Part shown: positions 12,601 through 26,833 of the stretch, one piece after another
Layout of the letters: every line of letters begins with the position of its first letter
Position numbering within the stretch: position 1 is the first letter of the stretch
The notes under the pieces: model-generated
Database searches by the model: none
What the model was told of the DNA's origin: nothing
What the model saw: the letters and a program-made list of their open reading frames with translations, nothing else
Made by a program: the position numbers and the translations under genes
Origin: Cyclospora cayetanensis
Taxonomy: Eukaryota > Apicomplexa > Conoidasida > Eucoccidiorida > Eimeriidae
Direction: 5' to 3'
NCBI RefSeq assembly: GCF_002999335.1
Contig: NW_020312624.1
Span: 1-64,000 of the forward strand
Length of the DNA stretch: 64,000 nucleotides

Positions 12601-15600
12601 TGGGAATCCGAGTTTTTAGTGCAGCAAGAGAGCAGGGCAATGCGTGCTGTCTGATTGCTAAATATCTCTAAGTGCCTTGGTGCGCTCAGCCTGTTGGGCG
12701 CATTGGACTATGGGGGAAGTATTTTGCAGTTGGCAGCAGCACCAACAATCAACAAGGCAGCACCCCCATACAACTTTCCGCCGCAAACCCACCGCTCTCT
12801 ACGCCGCGGAACCCCAACACAACCTATCTAAAAAACGAACTGATTAGTGTAACAAGCAAACTGAATAGCACAGGAATTGTGAGTGTTATTTTGCAGTCGT
12901 CTGTGGACAAACATTTGCCACCCTACATTCTACGGGTGTTGCGCCATTTCATGAGATTCAACGTGTTATAGACGAATAATACAGATAGTGCTGCACTCGT
13001 CTTGTAGCGAAGCGTGAAAATGTTTATTGGTTTCCTAGCCAACAGGCGAGCTAGATGTATGCATCGCATAGGACGAGAATGTGCTGAGTGCTCATAAACG
13101 TTATAGATGGTCAACAGGCCTTTGCAGATGTCTCACAAGCAATCCCAATGCACGTATCTCTATTAAAAATTGAGCACCTCTCCCCAAAGCATGAAGGCAC
13201 CTGGCAATCTCTTGCGCATCACGTATGTAGCCGAATCGAATGCCTGTGAAAGAATGAGTAGACGCATAATCGTGCGCAAGCTGGTTGTGGTTCAATAGCA
13301 TAAGCCGTGCCCTTCATAAAGCCACGAAGATAAAAAGGGGAATCGTTCCAAACATTGTTTGCTGTTGTCGTGCGTCGTGTGATAGCTTGCTTAGTAAGTT
13401 GGCTTTTGTTTTCCATGACTGCGTTCCTGGCGACCATACACACTCTGGGCAAAATGTTACATATGGAGAAAAGCCCTCAGAATACCCACGTGTCGCATCC
13501 GTAGTAAAAGTGCAGGTAGCCCTCAACAATTCTAGCCAGGCTTCGGAAGATATGCTGCATCCTTGTTGCACATTAGTTTTTACTGATATACGACTTTGTA
13601 TCTTTCAGAATTTTGGCACTCACTTTTAGGTTCCCCGTTCACTGTTCTAGCACTCACCGACGCAGCATCACTTAGCCGGATTGCTCTTGCCAGTGTAACT
13701 GTTCCGCTCCGAGTAACAAAACTTTTGACCACCCACATTGCTCAATCCGTCAGGCGATTCCCTGGTAAAGAAATAATACAATACTGAAGATGTGAAAGCG
13801 CTTTGCAAACCTGTCGCGCAAGACAACTCTGTAGCATTGGTAAAAACACATTTTCTGCGATTCACCTGCCACTTGCTTTGACAGTTCAGGGTCTGCCCTA
13901 CACATTTGGACAGCTATGTGCACTTACATGGCATCGTTGTAGTGGTCATTTGGGGCAACCTCTTCGTTACGATTGTCAATACACCGCGGTGAGAGCGAGG
14001 TAGTGTAATGAACGCATTTTGATTTTTGCCTAGCTGTGGTAATACTTCGGAGGTACCGTATGACGTTGTTTCTAGGAATACTCACATGAAAAACATAGAG
14101 CTTGTGTAGTTAACTTTCTGCTCAGAATACCTCCTCACAAGACCAGGACTTCATTGACGGCAAATAGTCCTTTAAGCAACATTTGCACATCATGTCCAGC
14201 GCCACCTTAAAAATCACAAAATGACTATATCCGTGGTCCATTAAAAAGCAATGCCCCCGTATGACAACTTTTATTCATCTAAAGTAAAATTGAAACCGAA
14301 CAGCTTCCACGGAGCCATCCTACTCACACATGTGCTAGCCCTTACTGGTGAGCCGCAGCCTCTGTGGTTTCTCTGTGGTGGATATTCTAGCTGGCTAGAG
14401 TTGTATCTGGTCGTGCAAAGTGCAGATGCACGAACACTTTGACGTTAAATCTGAAGTAGATTTTTATGTCTCAGGCGTGCGTCGCAATCCGACCAACACG
14501 GCGACTGGAGCAATAGACATCGGCTTTTAAAGGCGCACTGTTCTCATTACGCGCACACCGAGCCTCCCCACTGAGAAACAAATATGACTCTCAATGCAGC
14601 AGTCCTGGAGCGATGGTAAATCAACAGCACCACAACTTGGCTTCATGGCACAATGGCTTAGTCGACAAGATGACGACCGTCAGAAGGGGAACCGGGACCT
14701 CACAGCATACGTAAGACTGATGCTGGGTACACTTCCGCACAAACGCATGCACGCCAATATCCAGAGAAGCTGCACCCCACTGTCAACTTCGAAGCAACTC
14801 CATTAACTGCCTTCTACTGCACATGTCAAGCGTACAAACAATAGCAGAGTCTTACAGAAAATCGGATAACACTCTTTAAAGGACCGCATCCTCTGCACCA
14901 ATGCTCGGAATGCACACTCAACAGCAGCGGAGCCACGCAGCACCGACTGCAGATTGATTCCTGCTGCCTGCGCACAACAAACATCCATGTTGGCTTTTTA
15001 ATCGCACTTACTGAACCACGCCACGATAGACGCGCATAAAAGAAAGCGCAACATCAGCACACTGAGAGCGCTAAATGCAACAGGGAAACGTGAAAGAACT
15101 GCGACGGCTCCAGTGTTTTCAGGGCCTTCGGAGCAAGAATGCAGCTAAACAAACTACTGTTTTTACATCGGTGATTTCGTCGTGGACGTCGCATCTGGCA
15201 TTTCCTTCCAATTCACTTTGTAAAGGTAATGTAATGTATTTAGCCTTTGATTCCATGGGCATGTAGTCTCCACGCTGCTCGAAATTGCAGCGAAATCCTA
15301 AATAGTGGCAAATGTTCGAATATTTATGTACGTGACCAGTGGATTCTACCGATTGGAGCGCGCAGAACGTCCCACATTCTTCGGACCGCTCTAGGCTTCT
15401 ACTTCAAGGTGCTACACACGGTTGCTAGCCACCGTGCACCAACGCGTCAGCATGCGTCTGTGTACTGCTTTCCACTTTTGGACAGATGAGCATGATATCT
15501 GCCTGTTTTGTGGAGTCTCAGCTTTCACTGGCGAAAAGCGTCCAGTCCAAAAGCACCACGCGATCAGCAGTGCATAACCACACTAATAATCTGGAGAAAT

Positions 15601-18600
15601 TCTGCACGTCTTCCACAGATGCAGATATAGCTTTAGCTTATGAATTAACCCATGGAAAACAAAACCTTACAATGTATCTGTACAAACGATACGTAAGTCA
15701 AATATATTTGCTTTCCTGCAGGTGCGTCTGTACTGTAGACACGCAGAGCACGTTAACTATGCAAGGTGAGTATGAAAATAATAGCTATGTTCACAAACAA
15801 CCTTGACAGACACGCCAAGCCAAAATGCTGCAGAATCGATGCGCGACCCTGTTGCTCTGAAGCGATTAACAAATGGATATCAGACATTATTCTGCATATC
15901 CCGCGGAGGCACGATAGAGAGCCGTCCGCTACACCTTTGGTCCGAAAACGCCGAACACCAAACATCGCTGGCAGCCCAAAACAACCTGGGAGCACCCATG
16001 ATTAATGGGCCATCTGCAACGCGATTCGCTGCTCTTACGAGGCCAGTACAGACTACGCACTATGCTTACCGTACAGGTGAAGCCAAGCAATCAACGGAAA
16101 ACCACTTGGAGACAACTTTCTGGCATAAACGCACCATACCCGAACACCCCGCATCCACACAAAACTCGGAACCCCACCGACAGCGTGCACGACTGCAAGA
16201 GGCTTTGTGTAACAGCTTAACAGCTTGCCAATATTAAATACTGCCACAGCAGGATATAGTCAGGTCCCCACATTGTCACCCTCAGCGCCTGCCACCACAG
16301 TGGACCATTTCTAAACAGCTAGGGGAACATACCTCAAGAGCAGCACGCAGCTTACTGCTCTTTGTCAGCCATCACTCAGCAGTAGTACTAACAATCACAC
16401 TGCACCATAGAGCCTAGGTGATGGAGTGTGCATAGCTGCTATAGCTGCAGGAAAAGTCACCACCTACACTCGACCCACCTTTTACAGCAAAGCGATTACT
16501 TCCTGAGTCATGCAAAAATGCATATTGTGACAACCCCAGGATCAAATCGAAGTAGGATGTTTTGTAAAAGCTTGTCGACTTCCGTCTACTCCAAGTCCTA
16601 CATTTTCATGGGCAACCGCGCAGCGAACCTACATATTCTGAGCCAACTGACTAAGTCTGCAAACGTAAGCCCAGGAAAAAGAATTACTCATCAAATCAAT
16701 CGCTATTTGCTTGAGCCCCTACAAACGTATTCAAAGAAAGAAACCATATGAATATTGTTGCCTGAGCACATGCGATTTCACAAGATAAGACCAACACAGA
16801 TTCACATACGGGAATCGCACTGCTACGTACTTCCGAATGAGCTGCCGACTGAAAGCATCTCTGTCTTAGTGCATTTTATTCTTCAGTATAAACACAGCAA
16901 GACAGGCATACAGAAATCAGCTAATACACACTGATCAGGTGCCGTGCTGCACTGATACTCCCAAACACAATCGAGGCACCAGCGAATCCCTACAACGGCG
17001 AACACGCATTGGCTGCTTCTGTGCACCTACATCTCAATCGCTCTTCCCATGCACAAACGTACCGTCTGAACTACGGTAGCACAGCTGCTAATAAACGCGC
17101 ACTAGCAATATGAGCGCGTAGGCAGCGCCGAAGACAACGGCGAAGCACGAAAGGCCCGCAGTAGCGCCATGGTGCTCAGGCTCCTCTTGCCAAGGATGCC
17201 GCTAAAGGACATGTCTATCCTGGCATACGTGCGTTGTTGTTGCAATCCCCATCAACATTTGCTTCCGACTCACTTTGGAAGCCCTACCATGGATTCAGCC
17301 TTTGGCGATATCATTAGGCTGCTGCCAGGATGTTAGAGTCCCTGCAAGTATGCGTCGTCATAAGTCTGGATATGTTAGTAGCTTCTGCATGGGCGCGCGT
17401 GGAACCAGTGTTTGCTCCACAAATTTCAGCTTGATCACACAGAATTTACGTCCAGAGCCAAACCACTAAAAGATCAGCAACAGATAATTACAACAGTTTT
17501 GCCGAACAAACGTAAATGCCCTCCACAGATGGGGGCATGGGTCTAGCTCGTTATTCTATGCAATGCCAACAAGGTCTTACCAGAAGCCTGCGTGACCCAC
17601 GTAGGGGCCACAGGCCCTCAGTTCTTGTAGGCGCCTTGGAAGTGCCATTGGGTGTCCTGCATGCATATCCACGTTGACAGTTGTAAAGCATGTAGAATGC
17701 TGAAAAGCATGGACAAAGTGCGAGCAAGCCTAGGACGGCAAATCTCCATATTGGTCGTTATGCTTGCACAGGAATTAGCTACCGTCTAAACAACACACTA
17801 TCAGAATTCAATGTCACCAACAAGTGGGCATAAAGGCTGTGCCTGTTAGTAAACAGAAGCTGCACGCTGCCTGTTTTCATTCAGCCACTCACGTGTCCAT
17901 GCAATCCACAATATCTTGTCCCAATGTTGGCGTCAACCCGCAGCACCTGGTAGAGTGCCAGCCACATTTATACCTGGAGCATGTTTGAGAGCTTTGAAAT
18001 AGTCTTCGACACAAATTGCAAGCACGGCGTTTGCCTAACACACGTCGGAGTGAGCGTTGCACAAGACAAAGCCAGCGTATAGGATGAAGCGCCTACAGTT
18101 CGTAGTAGCACCACCTGAATCCAAGCATAGTCTGGTCAATATGTAGTTGATGCCTTTGGATCAGTGCAGAGCTTGGTCGCGTACCACGTTGCATGCAGCG
18201 ATGCATGCTATACCAAAAAGAAAAGCTTTTTCTTTTTAGAAAAGGACTCACAAATGGGTACCCGGGTTCCTTCTACACAGCCTCGGGCATGCATCCTTCT
18301 GATGGGCTTCCGCTACTCTAAATTGTAAAAAGTCCCAACAGCAGCTAACAGCCTACATAAATCTAAAACGCATCTAAGCGCCTCCCAAGTTGCAGCGCAC
18401 TTTGTGGCTTCACGGGTCCACTGCAGCCTGAGCACTTTGCTCATCCTACAGTCAATGCCAAACAATTAACGTGGCGGCAGAAAATTATTGCAAACAGACG
18501 TTCAATTCCCTGTTGATGATAGAATTGTGAGCATAGAAAAGCCTTGTGCATAGTATCCACATCCTCCCGAATCGTCCCGCTGTGTTATGTGATAGGCATG

Positions 18601-21600
18601 CAGATAAATATTAGGCAAACCACACTCTACATACCTGCTGGTCCGTTGGCCAGTGTTCATGTTTTCTAGCTAGTGACTCTGGGTGAAAGAGCGAGCCAGA
18701 TGCTTGCCTCGGCACCAGAAACGCTATCATCAAATGCCCACTCGACTCCAGCGCTCTCACTACGTAGCATATTTTGCTGCTCACCCAGGGACCACCCAAA
18801 CCACCATTAAAATCTGGTGGCTGCGGCATGGACACAGGAAGCATCGCTTGAAAGAAGAGCAGGCACCACAGAGCAACAGCGCATTACCTACCCTATACAC
18901 ATGGCAAATGGCAGCCTACATTTTGAGCTCACAGACAAACCAGGTGAACTAGTGGCAAATCTACATGTATCTGGCAATACCAATGATTGCGCAGCTCCAT
19001 GGAAAGGCTAGAGCCTGATTCACTGCCAGCTCAAACACCCAGCGAATGCGCCCTACCCGGCTTGCTGAATTGCGGCTTCTGTTTAACAACATTGCATCCA
19101 AATCCTAGCCAGTCCTCACGCATTACACATCGGCATTATGCCAATCATGCACTGGCATCTCTTGACTACTACATGCAGTAAAACCAGTGAAGAATGTGGG
19201 TAATACAGGGCAGCACCTACATCCAAATGTGCAACAGTGTATGCGAAGCTTCTTTGGAAAGCCCATCCCCTACGCTGTTATAACAAGTAGTAAATGCGCT
19301 CCTTACAAAGTGGACAAAGACAAGGTTGTAGCATGCCCTCTGGCGATACGTGCACAAGCCCACACGGCCTGTCGCACATGGACAAACTGTCCAATGCTGC
19401 TAATCTGCATAGCCTGCCAAAGCACTCGACCAAGAACAGCTACACTCTCACACACTGTTGTTTTTTAATCAATTAGATCAGCATCATGTTCGCTCTGCAG
19501 AATCGTCGTTAGTCAGACATTGTTCCGCTGGCTTAACTAGCAAGGAGCGCGTGGCTGATATTTTAAACACCCCACATAATTGCTGCAGCTCACATGCGCA
19601 CAGCTACAAATGGCATGCTGCATGTACGCAAGATCACAAAAACCTTAAAAGGGTGTCCTAGTGCTAAAACTATTGGCACTTGATAAACAGGCGTAAGCAT
19701 TGAAGGAGGAGGAAAAACTACTGGCTGTACGCAAACGCACATTCTCAAATATGCGAAATAAGATGATCTGCAGCTTGTCAAGTAGCAATACTTCACACAC
19801 CCTAGGCATTCGTGGTATAATTCAGCCTGAATCAAAAACACATGTTTTTTTGCGTCTAGAGAGCTTAGTCCTCTACAAGTACCCTTCGCCGTGCTAGCGG
19901 ACAACCACACAGGCTCGTCACTAGTGTGCTGTGGACTCACAACAGGTTCCTATTGTTCCTGGACAAGCGCAGAGGAGAACGCTGTACCTAAAATGGCATT
20001 AGCCCTCGCTATTGCTGCATACATAAACCTGATTTGCAAAGTCAACAAATGCCTGTTTGAGAATCCATTCAAAGCAAATGGCATACCTAACTAAGAGAAC
20101 TGCAAAACAAGCAAGGACGACCACATGCGTAGTACTAACCACGATGCATTGCGCTCCTGCCCTTTGAGGTGCACACTCTCTCACATCAACATGCATCTCC
20201 TGGTAGCTTGCGGTCGATGTGCCATGCTAGCCATCAGGCACTGCGAGCCATCTAACAAACACAGTGTTGCATACGGCGCCTCAAGCCGCTTCTCCAATGA
20301 AATACAAACTGCGTGAATAGGCAAGAGCATCAAGCCTTGTTTGCAGACTAACGGCCCCCACATGTATCATCAATAGCCCGAATCAGTGACTCCTGGTTAT
20401 ATGCAACAGAGTTTTACACGTAAACAGCTAGCAAACACCAGCAGGCTGCCCCTAACACAAATATGGCAAAAGCTATTTCAGCAGCCTTCATCATAGGTAG
20501 CACTTCAGCTTCTGCCTTTACCTTTGATCGATCGGAACACGATGTTCAATCGGCCAGCATACAACCTTAAATGCATCCACGAGCATCCGGGCAGTAGCGG
20601 ATACCTCCCCCGACGCACCCACACTGCATTCGTTACTTTTCCTCCGCTTGCACATTTTGAATGCTTTCAGCGCCCACCATATGAAAGACTATGCGCCCCA
20701 TAATAATCATTCCAGTATACGGCCTGTACCCTTTGACCGATGTCGCAAACACGACAATGGCTGGATGGGCGAGGTGGACCTGCATTAGCGTCTACCTGCA
20801 GACACTTTACTAGAGAGCCACACCTGACCACGAGCTTCCACACCTCGATGTTCATACAATTCCTATCCACCACAGCGGCGACTCAGGGCATCTGCGCTTC
20901 CTCGCACAATGTACAGCCACTATTATACACTACGGCACACGACGCTCAGATTAGAGCATTTGCACATGATGCGTGCATGATCCACACACACACACACAGA
21001 GAGAGAGAGAAAGACCTTTTAATCAGTTAACCGCGCCTACTTTTTCATTAGAAGGTTGAGTTTGCCCACATCAATTTGCAGGTGGGCCTATGGAGGCCCA
21101 ACGGATATATTGCCACTGTCAACTTCCATAGCCGTAGCGCTTATTCCAAGCTAGTTGTTGGAAAAAGTCAAAGTATTGAGCTGCCCTATACTTTGAGCAC
21201 AAGTGCATTAGGGTACATAGCTGCAAGGAACTTTTTAACCATCTCACGAGTGCATCCACAGCCAGTGGGTGAGCGGGAAGGACCTGCACAGCAACAGGGG
21301 GTGCTACCGACCCTGTCGCTTCATCTTTCTCCGTAGTGAGTTGTACCTGGACTCTATACAAACTTGATAAATTATTTCATAAGATCAATAAAAGGCGCTC
21401 CTAACTTCTTTTCCGCTCTGTCTAAGCCGTCTGTGTAGAGGGACGGAAAATAGGTGAGCTAACTTTAAGTGCGCCTTAGAGTCAATCCGAGCATTCATAG
21501 TTACTTCGATTGAGCATCTAACACACACTCACACGTTGAGCTTTTTTTGAATCAAGCCAAAAGTGCTCTGCAATAAATAAGCTGAACGGGTAGACAAATA

Positions 21601-24600
21601 AGAACTGAATTCTTTACAAATTCTTACGTAAAGTTCACTAGTTTATTAGAAAGTGCGGGTGTGTAGCTCGGCGCTAGCAAATCCCTAATTAGAGGCGTTT
21701 AGATACACATGCACCACGCATGCATGTGACTCTATGCGTGTCTAAGCACAACATGCGTTTGAAGTGCCCAGCATAATGCACAAACATCCAAGTGCATACC
21801 TGAAAACATCCAAATAATGCATACCCAGAAGTGCACCTTTGTCTTCGTAAAATTCTACAGCAATCTGTAATATGTTGCCTGACTCAACTTGGACGCTTCA
21901 ACCAACACAAGAGTGCACCGCTTTCTCCGCCTACCTCTGCTTCTGTCTCTTTAGGCTCGCAGCTTATTGGTCCCCAATACAGGAAGCCTCCTCATCATAT
22001 TCTACTCGTCTTCCCATAGGTCTGCGAATAATCCATCGCATACAACCTATGTATACACATGCTTCTGTAAATGGCTGGACAATGCATCACGTGAAATTGC
22101 AAGCATGAATAAATGAGTGGAAGCTAATTCAAAGCCTGCAAACATAAGTACGTGTGCTCACATACATACAGTGAAAACACCTATGTAGCTGAATCGGACA
22201 CCATGGTCTCTTAAAAGACGATGGAAACAACATATACCAACTCTCAGGTGAAGGAAGACAGGCAATGCGGTTTATTGCCTAAGGAGAATGGTCGGGGTGC
22301 TCATTATGTCTAGATCTTCCGGAAAAGCACAGAGGGGCCCCTTTGTGGGGGACGCTTTGCTTTCAATGTTTCCAGCGCTTGTACGCACTGCGGTGCCCTT
22401 CACTTCGCCTAAGAACTTTGAGTACCTGCAGCAGGAGCAGCAGCCCCCACTGCTGCTACACCAAGACATCCGACAGATGCGAGGATGCAGTGCCACTCCG
22501 TGAAAAGCTAGAGGAGAAACTACGTTTTCTCAAAAGCACAAGACTCTACACACACTACATAAAGCACTATGCGCTGTCTGCGCCAGAAATCGCCATCAAC
22601 AATCCACTCAATGGCATGTGCCCAAAACCCCGACGAAGCCGTTCCATCTACGCCATAGCAATGCTGCGGTTCTGCTGTCTCTCGGTCGATCTACGTAGAA
22701 CCCCCTTTCGGGGTGTACCCACCAGAACCAACTCGCACACTAGCACGCACCTTGTCCCATGGTGTGCGCATCCCACCTCCGGTAGACCATGTTGCACATG
22801 CCACTCCATCTACAGCTCACTCTACAAAGAAACAATTGCACGCCACAAGTCGCACACACACAGTTAGCAGCGCCGACAAAGCGTACCGCCAGATACACCA
22901 ATATTCGTGGAACAGACTAAGGCTGTGCGATTTTTGTAGATTCAGCAGAGTTTCACCTGTCTGCTGCATACCCTCAAAGACGCAGTCGATCGAATACAGT
23001 GCAGCGGCTGTGATGCGCGACACAACATCATTAAAAGATGCATTTTAGACGACTACCAACGCAACTGTTGTGTAGTACCCTTAAAGCTTTTGTAAGGGCA
23101 CAAAGAGTGCTGCATCCAACGGTAAGGACTTTCTGCCTGAACTTTGCTTTTCCTCGTAGAGCAATAAAATGCTCTTTGCGTCATAAGCAAACCTTGCGCC
23201 TGCTAGAGTGTTCACGGGGGAGACATATCATGAAATTACTCGAAGTGGAGGCAAGTACTTGATAAATACAGAGAAGTGGCGTTCGCATTCTAAATGTCTT
23301 GAACTGTTACAGATGTGCATTTACACTACTCCTTGCCGTTTGTGTCTGTATGCTTTTATTCGAATCACTGCTCAGACATTGCCTGGCTAAGGTGCAGTTG
23401 TACTTTAATGTGTAGGTACTCGACCAGAAAATTTATGCGTGTGCTTGCAATGCGAAGTGCGAGTACGTCAGCAGAGTCAATAAACAAGTATTACTTTGTC
23501 CAGGGAATTTAGCAAAATGCATCTGCCTACTTCGAGCTAAACATATTGGGTCTTTGATACTTTTACGTGTGCAAGTTGAAAGCTTAGCCCCGAATTGTAA
23601 GGATATCGAAGTGAATGCACAGCTCTATACTTACAGGGTGCGAGAACACTGTGTATGCTGACTGTTTCCATTGAGAATCCACCCGACTAATAGCTGCCAA
23701 CACCCAGCATAAAAATGTTCATCAGTGTTATTGGTTCTCTAAGAGGCCCATAAATGAGCTGCTGTAGTGCAATGGATTTTAAATTGCAAAAACGAAAGTC
23801 CACAGTGGAAACCCAAGCTTTTCATAGGATTTTACCAACGTTCCATTCGCAGCCCCGACTAGGTTGTGGTTCCATAACAGCTCTTAAGCCACTGTAGAGC
23901 CTGAGGTAACTTTTGCGAAACTTGCTTGTGATCCACTTGTCTATGTGTGCTGGCGATCTCTTGCAAGAAAATAGACGTCCTTGATATTGGAGTTTTTCAC
24001 AGCGGCAACTCTGGATATTCTCTTGCTGCTTGCATTTTGCACATATTCGAAAGCATCGACTAATCAATCAAAGAGCGACCCTGCCTGAAGAAGTCGAAAT
24101 TCATAAGAGCCACTGGTTAGCAAATTTGATGTCCTGTGTGGGGTGCATAATCCAGTTGCAATAGAGAGCACTTAAATGCTCATACTTTGATATAAGGTCA
24201 GTTTTAAGTTTAACTTTGCGGTGCGAGAGTTCGTCGCAGCTTCGGAATTGACTGCACAAACGCAAACCCATCGGCCTAACTGGTGCAACTACCAACAGCT
24301 TTCTTTTAGGAACTCGTCCTGAGCTGCGAACGCAGCTTCACGTCAAAATATTGAAAGCATTGCGATTCGCGACAAACCAGTTATGTGATCGTACCCACAT
24401 TTACAACAGCTCTGACAATCCCTAAATGTCTGGAAACACGTTCACAGCCGTCATGCGCAGGGCAACGGCGTGAACGGGGCTTTCCGTACGCGCTACAAAA
24501 ACGCAAGCTTCTCGAAAAATAATCTTTCAGACGCATTGTACGGAAGCCACGTGTGAATTGTGCCGATGAGGCAAATGCATTTGCGAAGAACGTTACGCTA

Positions 24601-25756
24601 AATGAATAAGAGCACACGAAAAGCAACCTTCATTATTTTGTAGCCACATCATCCTGCACAAAGACAAGTTTTCCCATCGTCAGCTCGGTTTGTGGCCCGA
24701 AGAAACGCCTTTTAGATGTAAAGAAGATACTTTGAATTGTGCAAATAGGAACGTTTAGAGCTTTCATATCAGGAACAACTTATCCCGTGTATGAACTGTT
24801 CTTCAGAGGCGCGCATTGTGTCTACACGGAAAAGAAGAAGGCGTCATATATATATGGGATCGATACAGGAGGATGCGATGCTGTGTACTAGATGTCATCT
24901 GTAATTAGTCGTGAATGGTTGGAGTGCTTACAAGGTGCACAAATAGGCGGTCAGCCTGTCAAAACCGCACATGTCGGGACTTTTGATGGTAGCTTGCAAG
25001 GGAAGGATAAAGATTTTTGGGAAAGTCAAAAGCTTTTGATTAAGCTTGCATTGACTTCGGAGTTAAGCATATCCTTGTAGAGACTTTAGATGGAACGGTA
25101 TCCTGCTAGTCATACAAGCAACCGCAACCTTTTGGGCCGAGAGCTTAGATGATCTGGAGCAGCAAGCAGTTAATCTTCATAGGCACACCAAAATAATGGT
25201 GTCCTCTATGCATCGTTTTTTGCCTGGACATCTGGTCATTTTCAAGTGTCACAGTTCGCAAAACCTTAGGGGATAAGACATACTGCAGTCCGGAAGATGT
25301 GCCCTTTCGAAGGACTTGTTTCGGATACTGCTGAAGAAAAATGCACCCAGTATAGAAATGCAAAAAACTCCGCTATATATGACATGAATTGAGCGCGAAT
25401 AAGCTAATGCGAAATCTCTCTACTGTCGGCTGCGGTCTGGTCCCTGTGGGGCGGCATGCATGCAGAAGTTTCCAGCTGGCGCATTCGTTACCTACTTCGC
25501 TGAGTTCTTTTCTAAACTATCACCTTAGTAAAACTCAGCTTGAAATCGATGCTGTGTTATGGTCGGCCCTAATAGACTGCATACTGTTCGGCCCCCGTTC
25601 CAAGCATCGATTTTAGGAGGCGACCGTCCTTTGTGTTGCCCCACTATATGGTTGTGCATTGGTCGGTATTCTTCATATTTCCGTCCATCGATCTGAGTAT
25701 TTTTATTCAGCGGTTATGCGCCTTAAAAAACCAACGCCTCCGGCACGCCACAGGTC
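6616..25756. other. Long repeat-poor subtelomeric region with no recognised gene
   Basis: About 19 kb without a CAG-type repeat, without a long ORF (the largest is 174 codons at 22343-22867 with no recognisable content) and without a phase-matched chain of exons that I can read. Short ORFs occur on all frames at random density. The only clear simple repeat is a CA/GA microsatellite near 20985. This resembles the repeat-poor chromosome segments described for Eimeria. Genes made of tiny exons, or non-coding RNAs, could be missed. Confidence 0.4.
20982..21011. repeat. (CA)n(GA)n compound microsatellite
   Basis: A run of CA dinucleotides passes directly into GA dinucleotides ending GAGAAAGACC. 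It is the only obvious microsatellite in the first 25 kb. Confidence 0.85.
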
Positions 25757-26419
25757 ATGCAATCAACGCTGTTGTTGCTGATACCCAAGAAATATATGGG
25801 GAGTTCTTTTATTATACACGGCCGTAGTAATAATAGTATAATTTCTTCCGACATACTGGTCTATAAGAGGTCTCAAGCAGCGGAAGATGCAGGGCCAAGG
25901 CCAAAATCCTACGGAAGTTTTCAAGCGAGCGGTGGCGTCCGTATTGGCGCAGTGGTGAGAGAAAGGGACATGCACAACTACATTTGCGTGAAAACCTTCT
26001 CTAGAACACGTGCGTGTATCGTTCAAGAGCTTCTTTGGTCACATAGCATGATCTTTTCGAATTCCAGCACCCGCTGTTGTGGCTGCAGGACTCTGCTGAA
26101 TTTAGCTGTTGAGCAGGGCTGGGGAGGTCGAGAATCATACAAGAAGCGGCAGCTGCTGTACGAAGATCTTGTCAGTGAATTTAAAGAGAGTGAGCGCACG
26201 CATACGGCGTCTTTGCCGGTGCATACAAAGCTGTCTGCCTCGCAGATGCAGCGGCATGTCCATTCCAGAATATCGAAGGTACTGTGTCTGTCTCTTTATT
26301 TGCAATGTCAGATAAATCAATTGATGTGGAAGATCTCGCGGAAATACTTTGTGAAAGGCTCACAAGAGACTTTTCCGTTTCTGTCGAAGACGATAGCGAT
26401 GTTAGTTGCCCCACGGTAG
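25757..26419 (+). CDS. Hypothetical protein, possible exon(s)
   Basis: An ATG-initiated ORF of 220 codons, the longest in the left 26 kb apart from the PAN gene. It has no recognised domain. A charged segment near residues 120-170 (YEDLVSEFKESERTHTASLP) looks more protein-like than the rest. A second, overlapping frame at 26308-26499 reads an acidic peptide (SIDVEDLAEILCERLTRDFS), and the frame switch could mean an intron near 26277 (AAG followed by GTACTG), although that intron would be only about 33 nt. It could equally be a chance ORF at the start of the repeat-rich segment. Confidence 0.28.
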   Translation: MQSTLLLLIPKKYMGSSFIIHGRSNNSIISSDILVYKRSQAAEDAGPRPKSYGSFQASGGVRIGAVVRERDMHNYICVKTFSRTRACIVQELLWSHSMIFSNSSTRCCGCRTLLNLAVEQGWGGRESYKKRQLLYEDLVSEFKESERTHTASLPVHTKLSASQMQRHVHSRISKVLCLSLYLQCQINQLMWKISRKYFVKGSQETFPFLSKTIAMLVAPR

Positions 26420-26833
26420 TTCTACCCTCCAGGGACGCGTCCAGTGACTATCTTTTCTCCTCCGCTCCTGTATACTTCTATTTCAGTGTATTCTGCTAGG
26501 CTGTTGACTCCGAGGTCGATAGTATGGCTTTACACGCCGTGGTCTGTTACTTTCTCTGTGTGTAAATCGTGTGGAATGCTTAGCCAGGGTAGCGCAGCCC
26601 CCCAGGGGGAATTCATGCATTGATGTTTTGTTGAAATCCGTGCCTGGTACCCTGTGTTGCTCCTACTGTTGATGTGGCATAATAGCTTGAGGTAGCACAG
26701 CTGCTCGTGGACTTGCACAAAGAGACAAGCCACGGTTGCTTCGACTTGGCCATGAAAGTAGAGCAACAACAGCAACAGCATGCAACAGCTACAGCAAGAA
26801 GTCGTTGTGAAAATGCCTCATCAGCTGACGGTA

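Noticed and set aside
15803..16237. 144-codon ORF on the plus strand in the subtelomere
   Set aside because: No motif, no codon or composition signal, and it is overlapped by two other frames of similar length.
22343..22867. 174-codon ORF on the plus strand
   Set aside because: Unstructured Arg/Thr/Ser/Cys-rich content with no recognisable domain; a chance ORF of this length is expected in a region this large.
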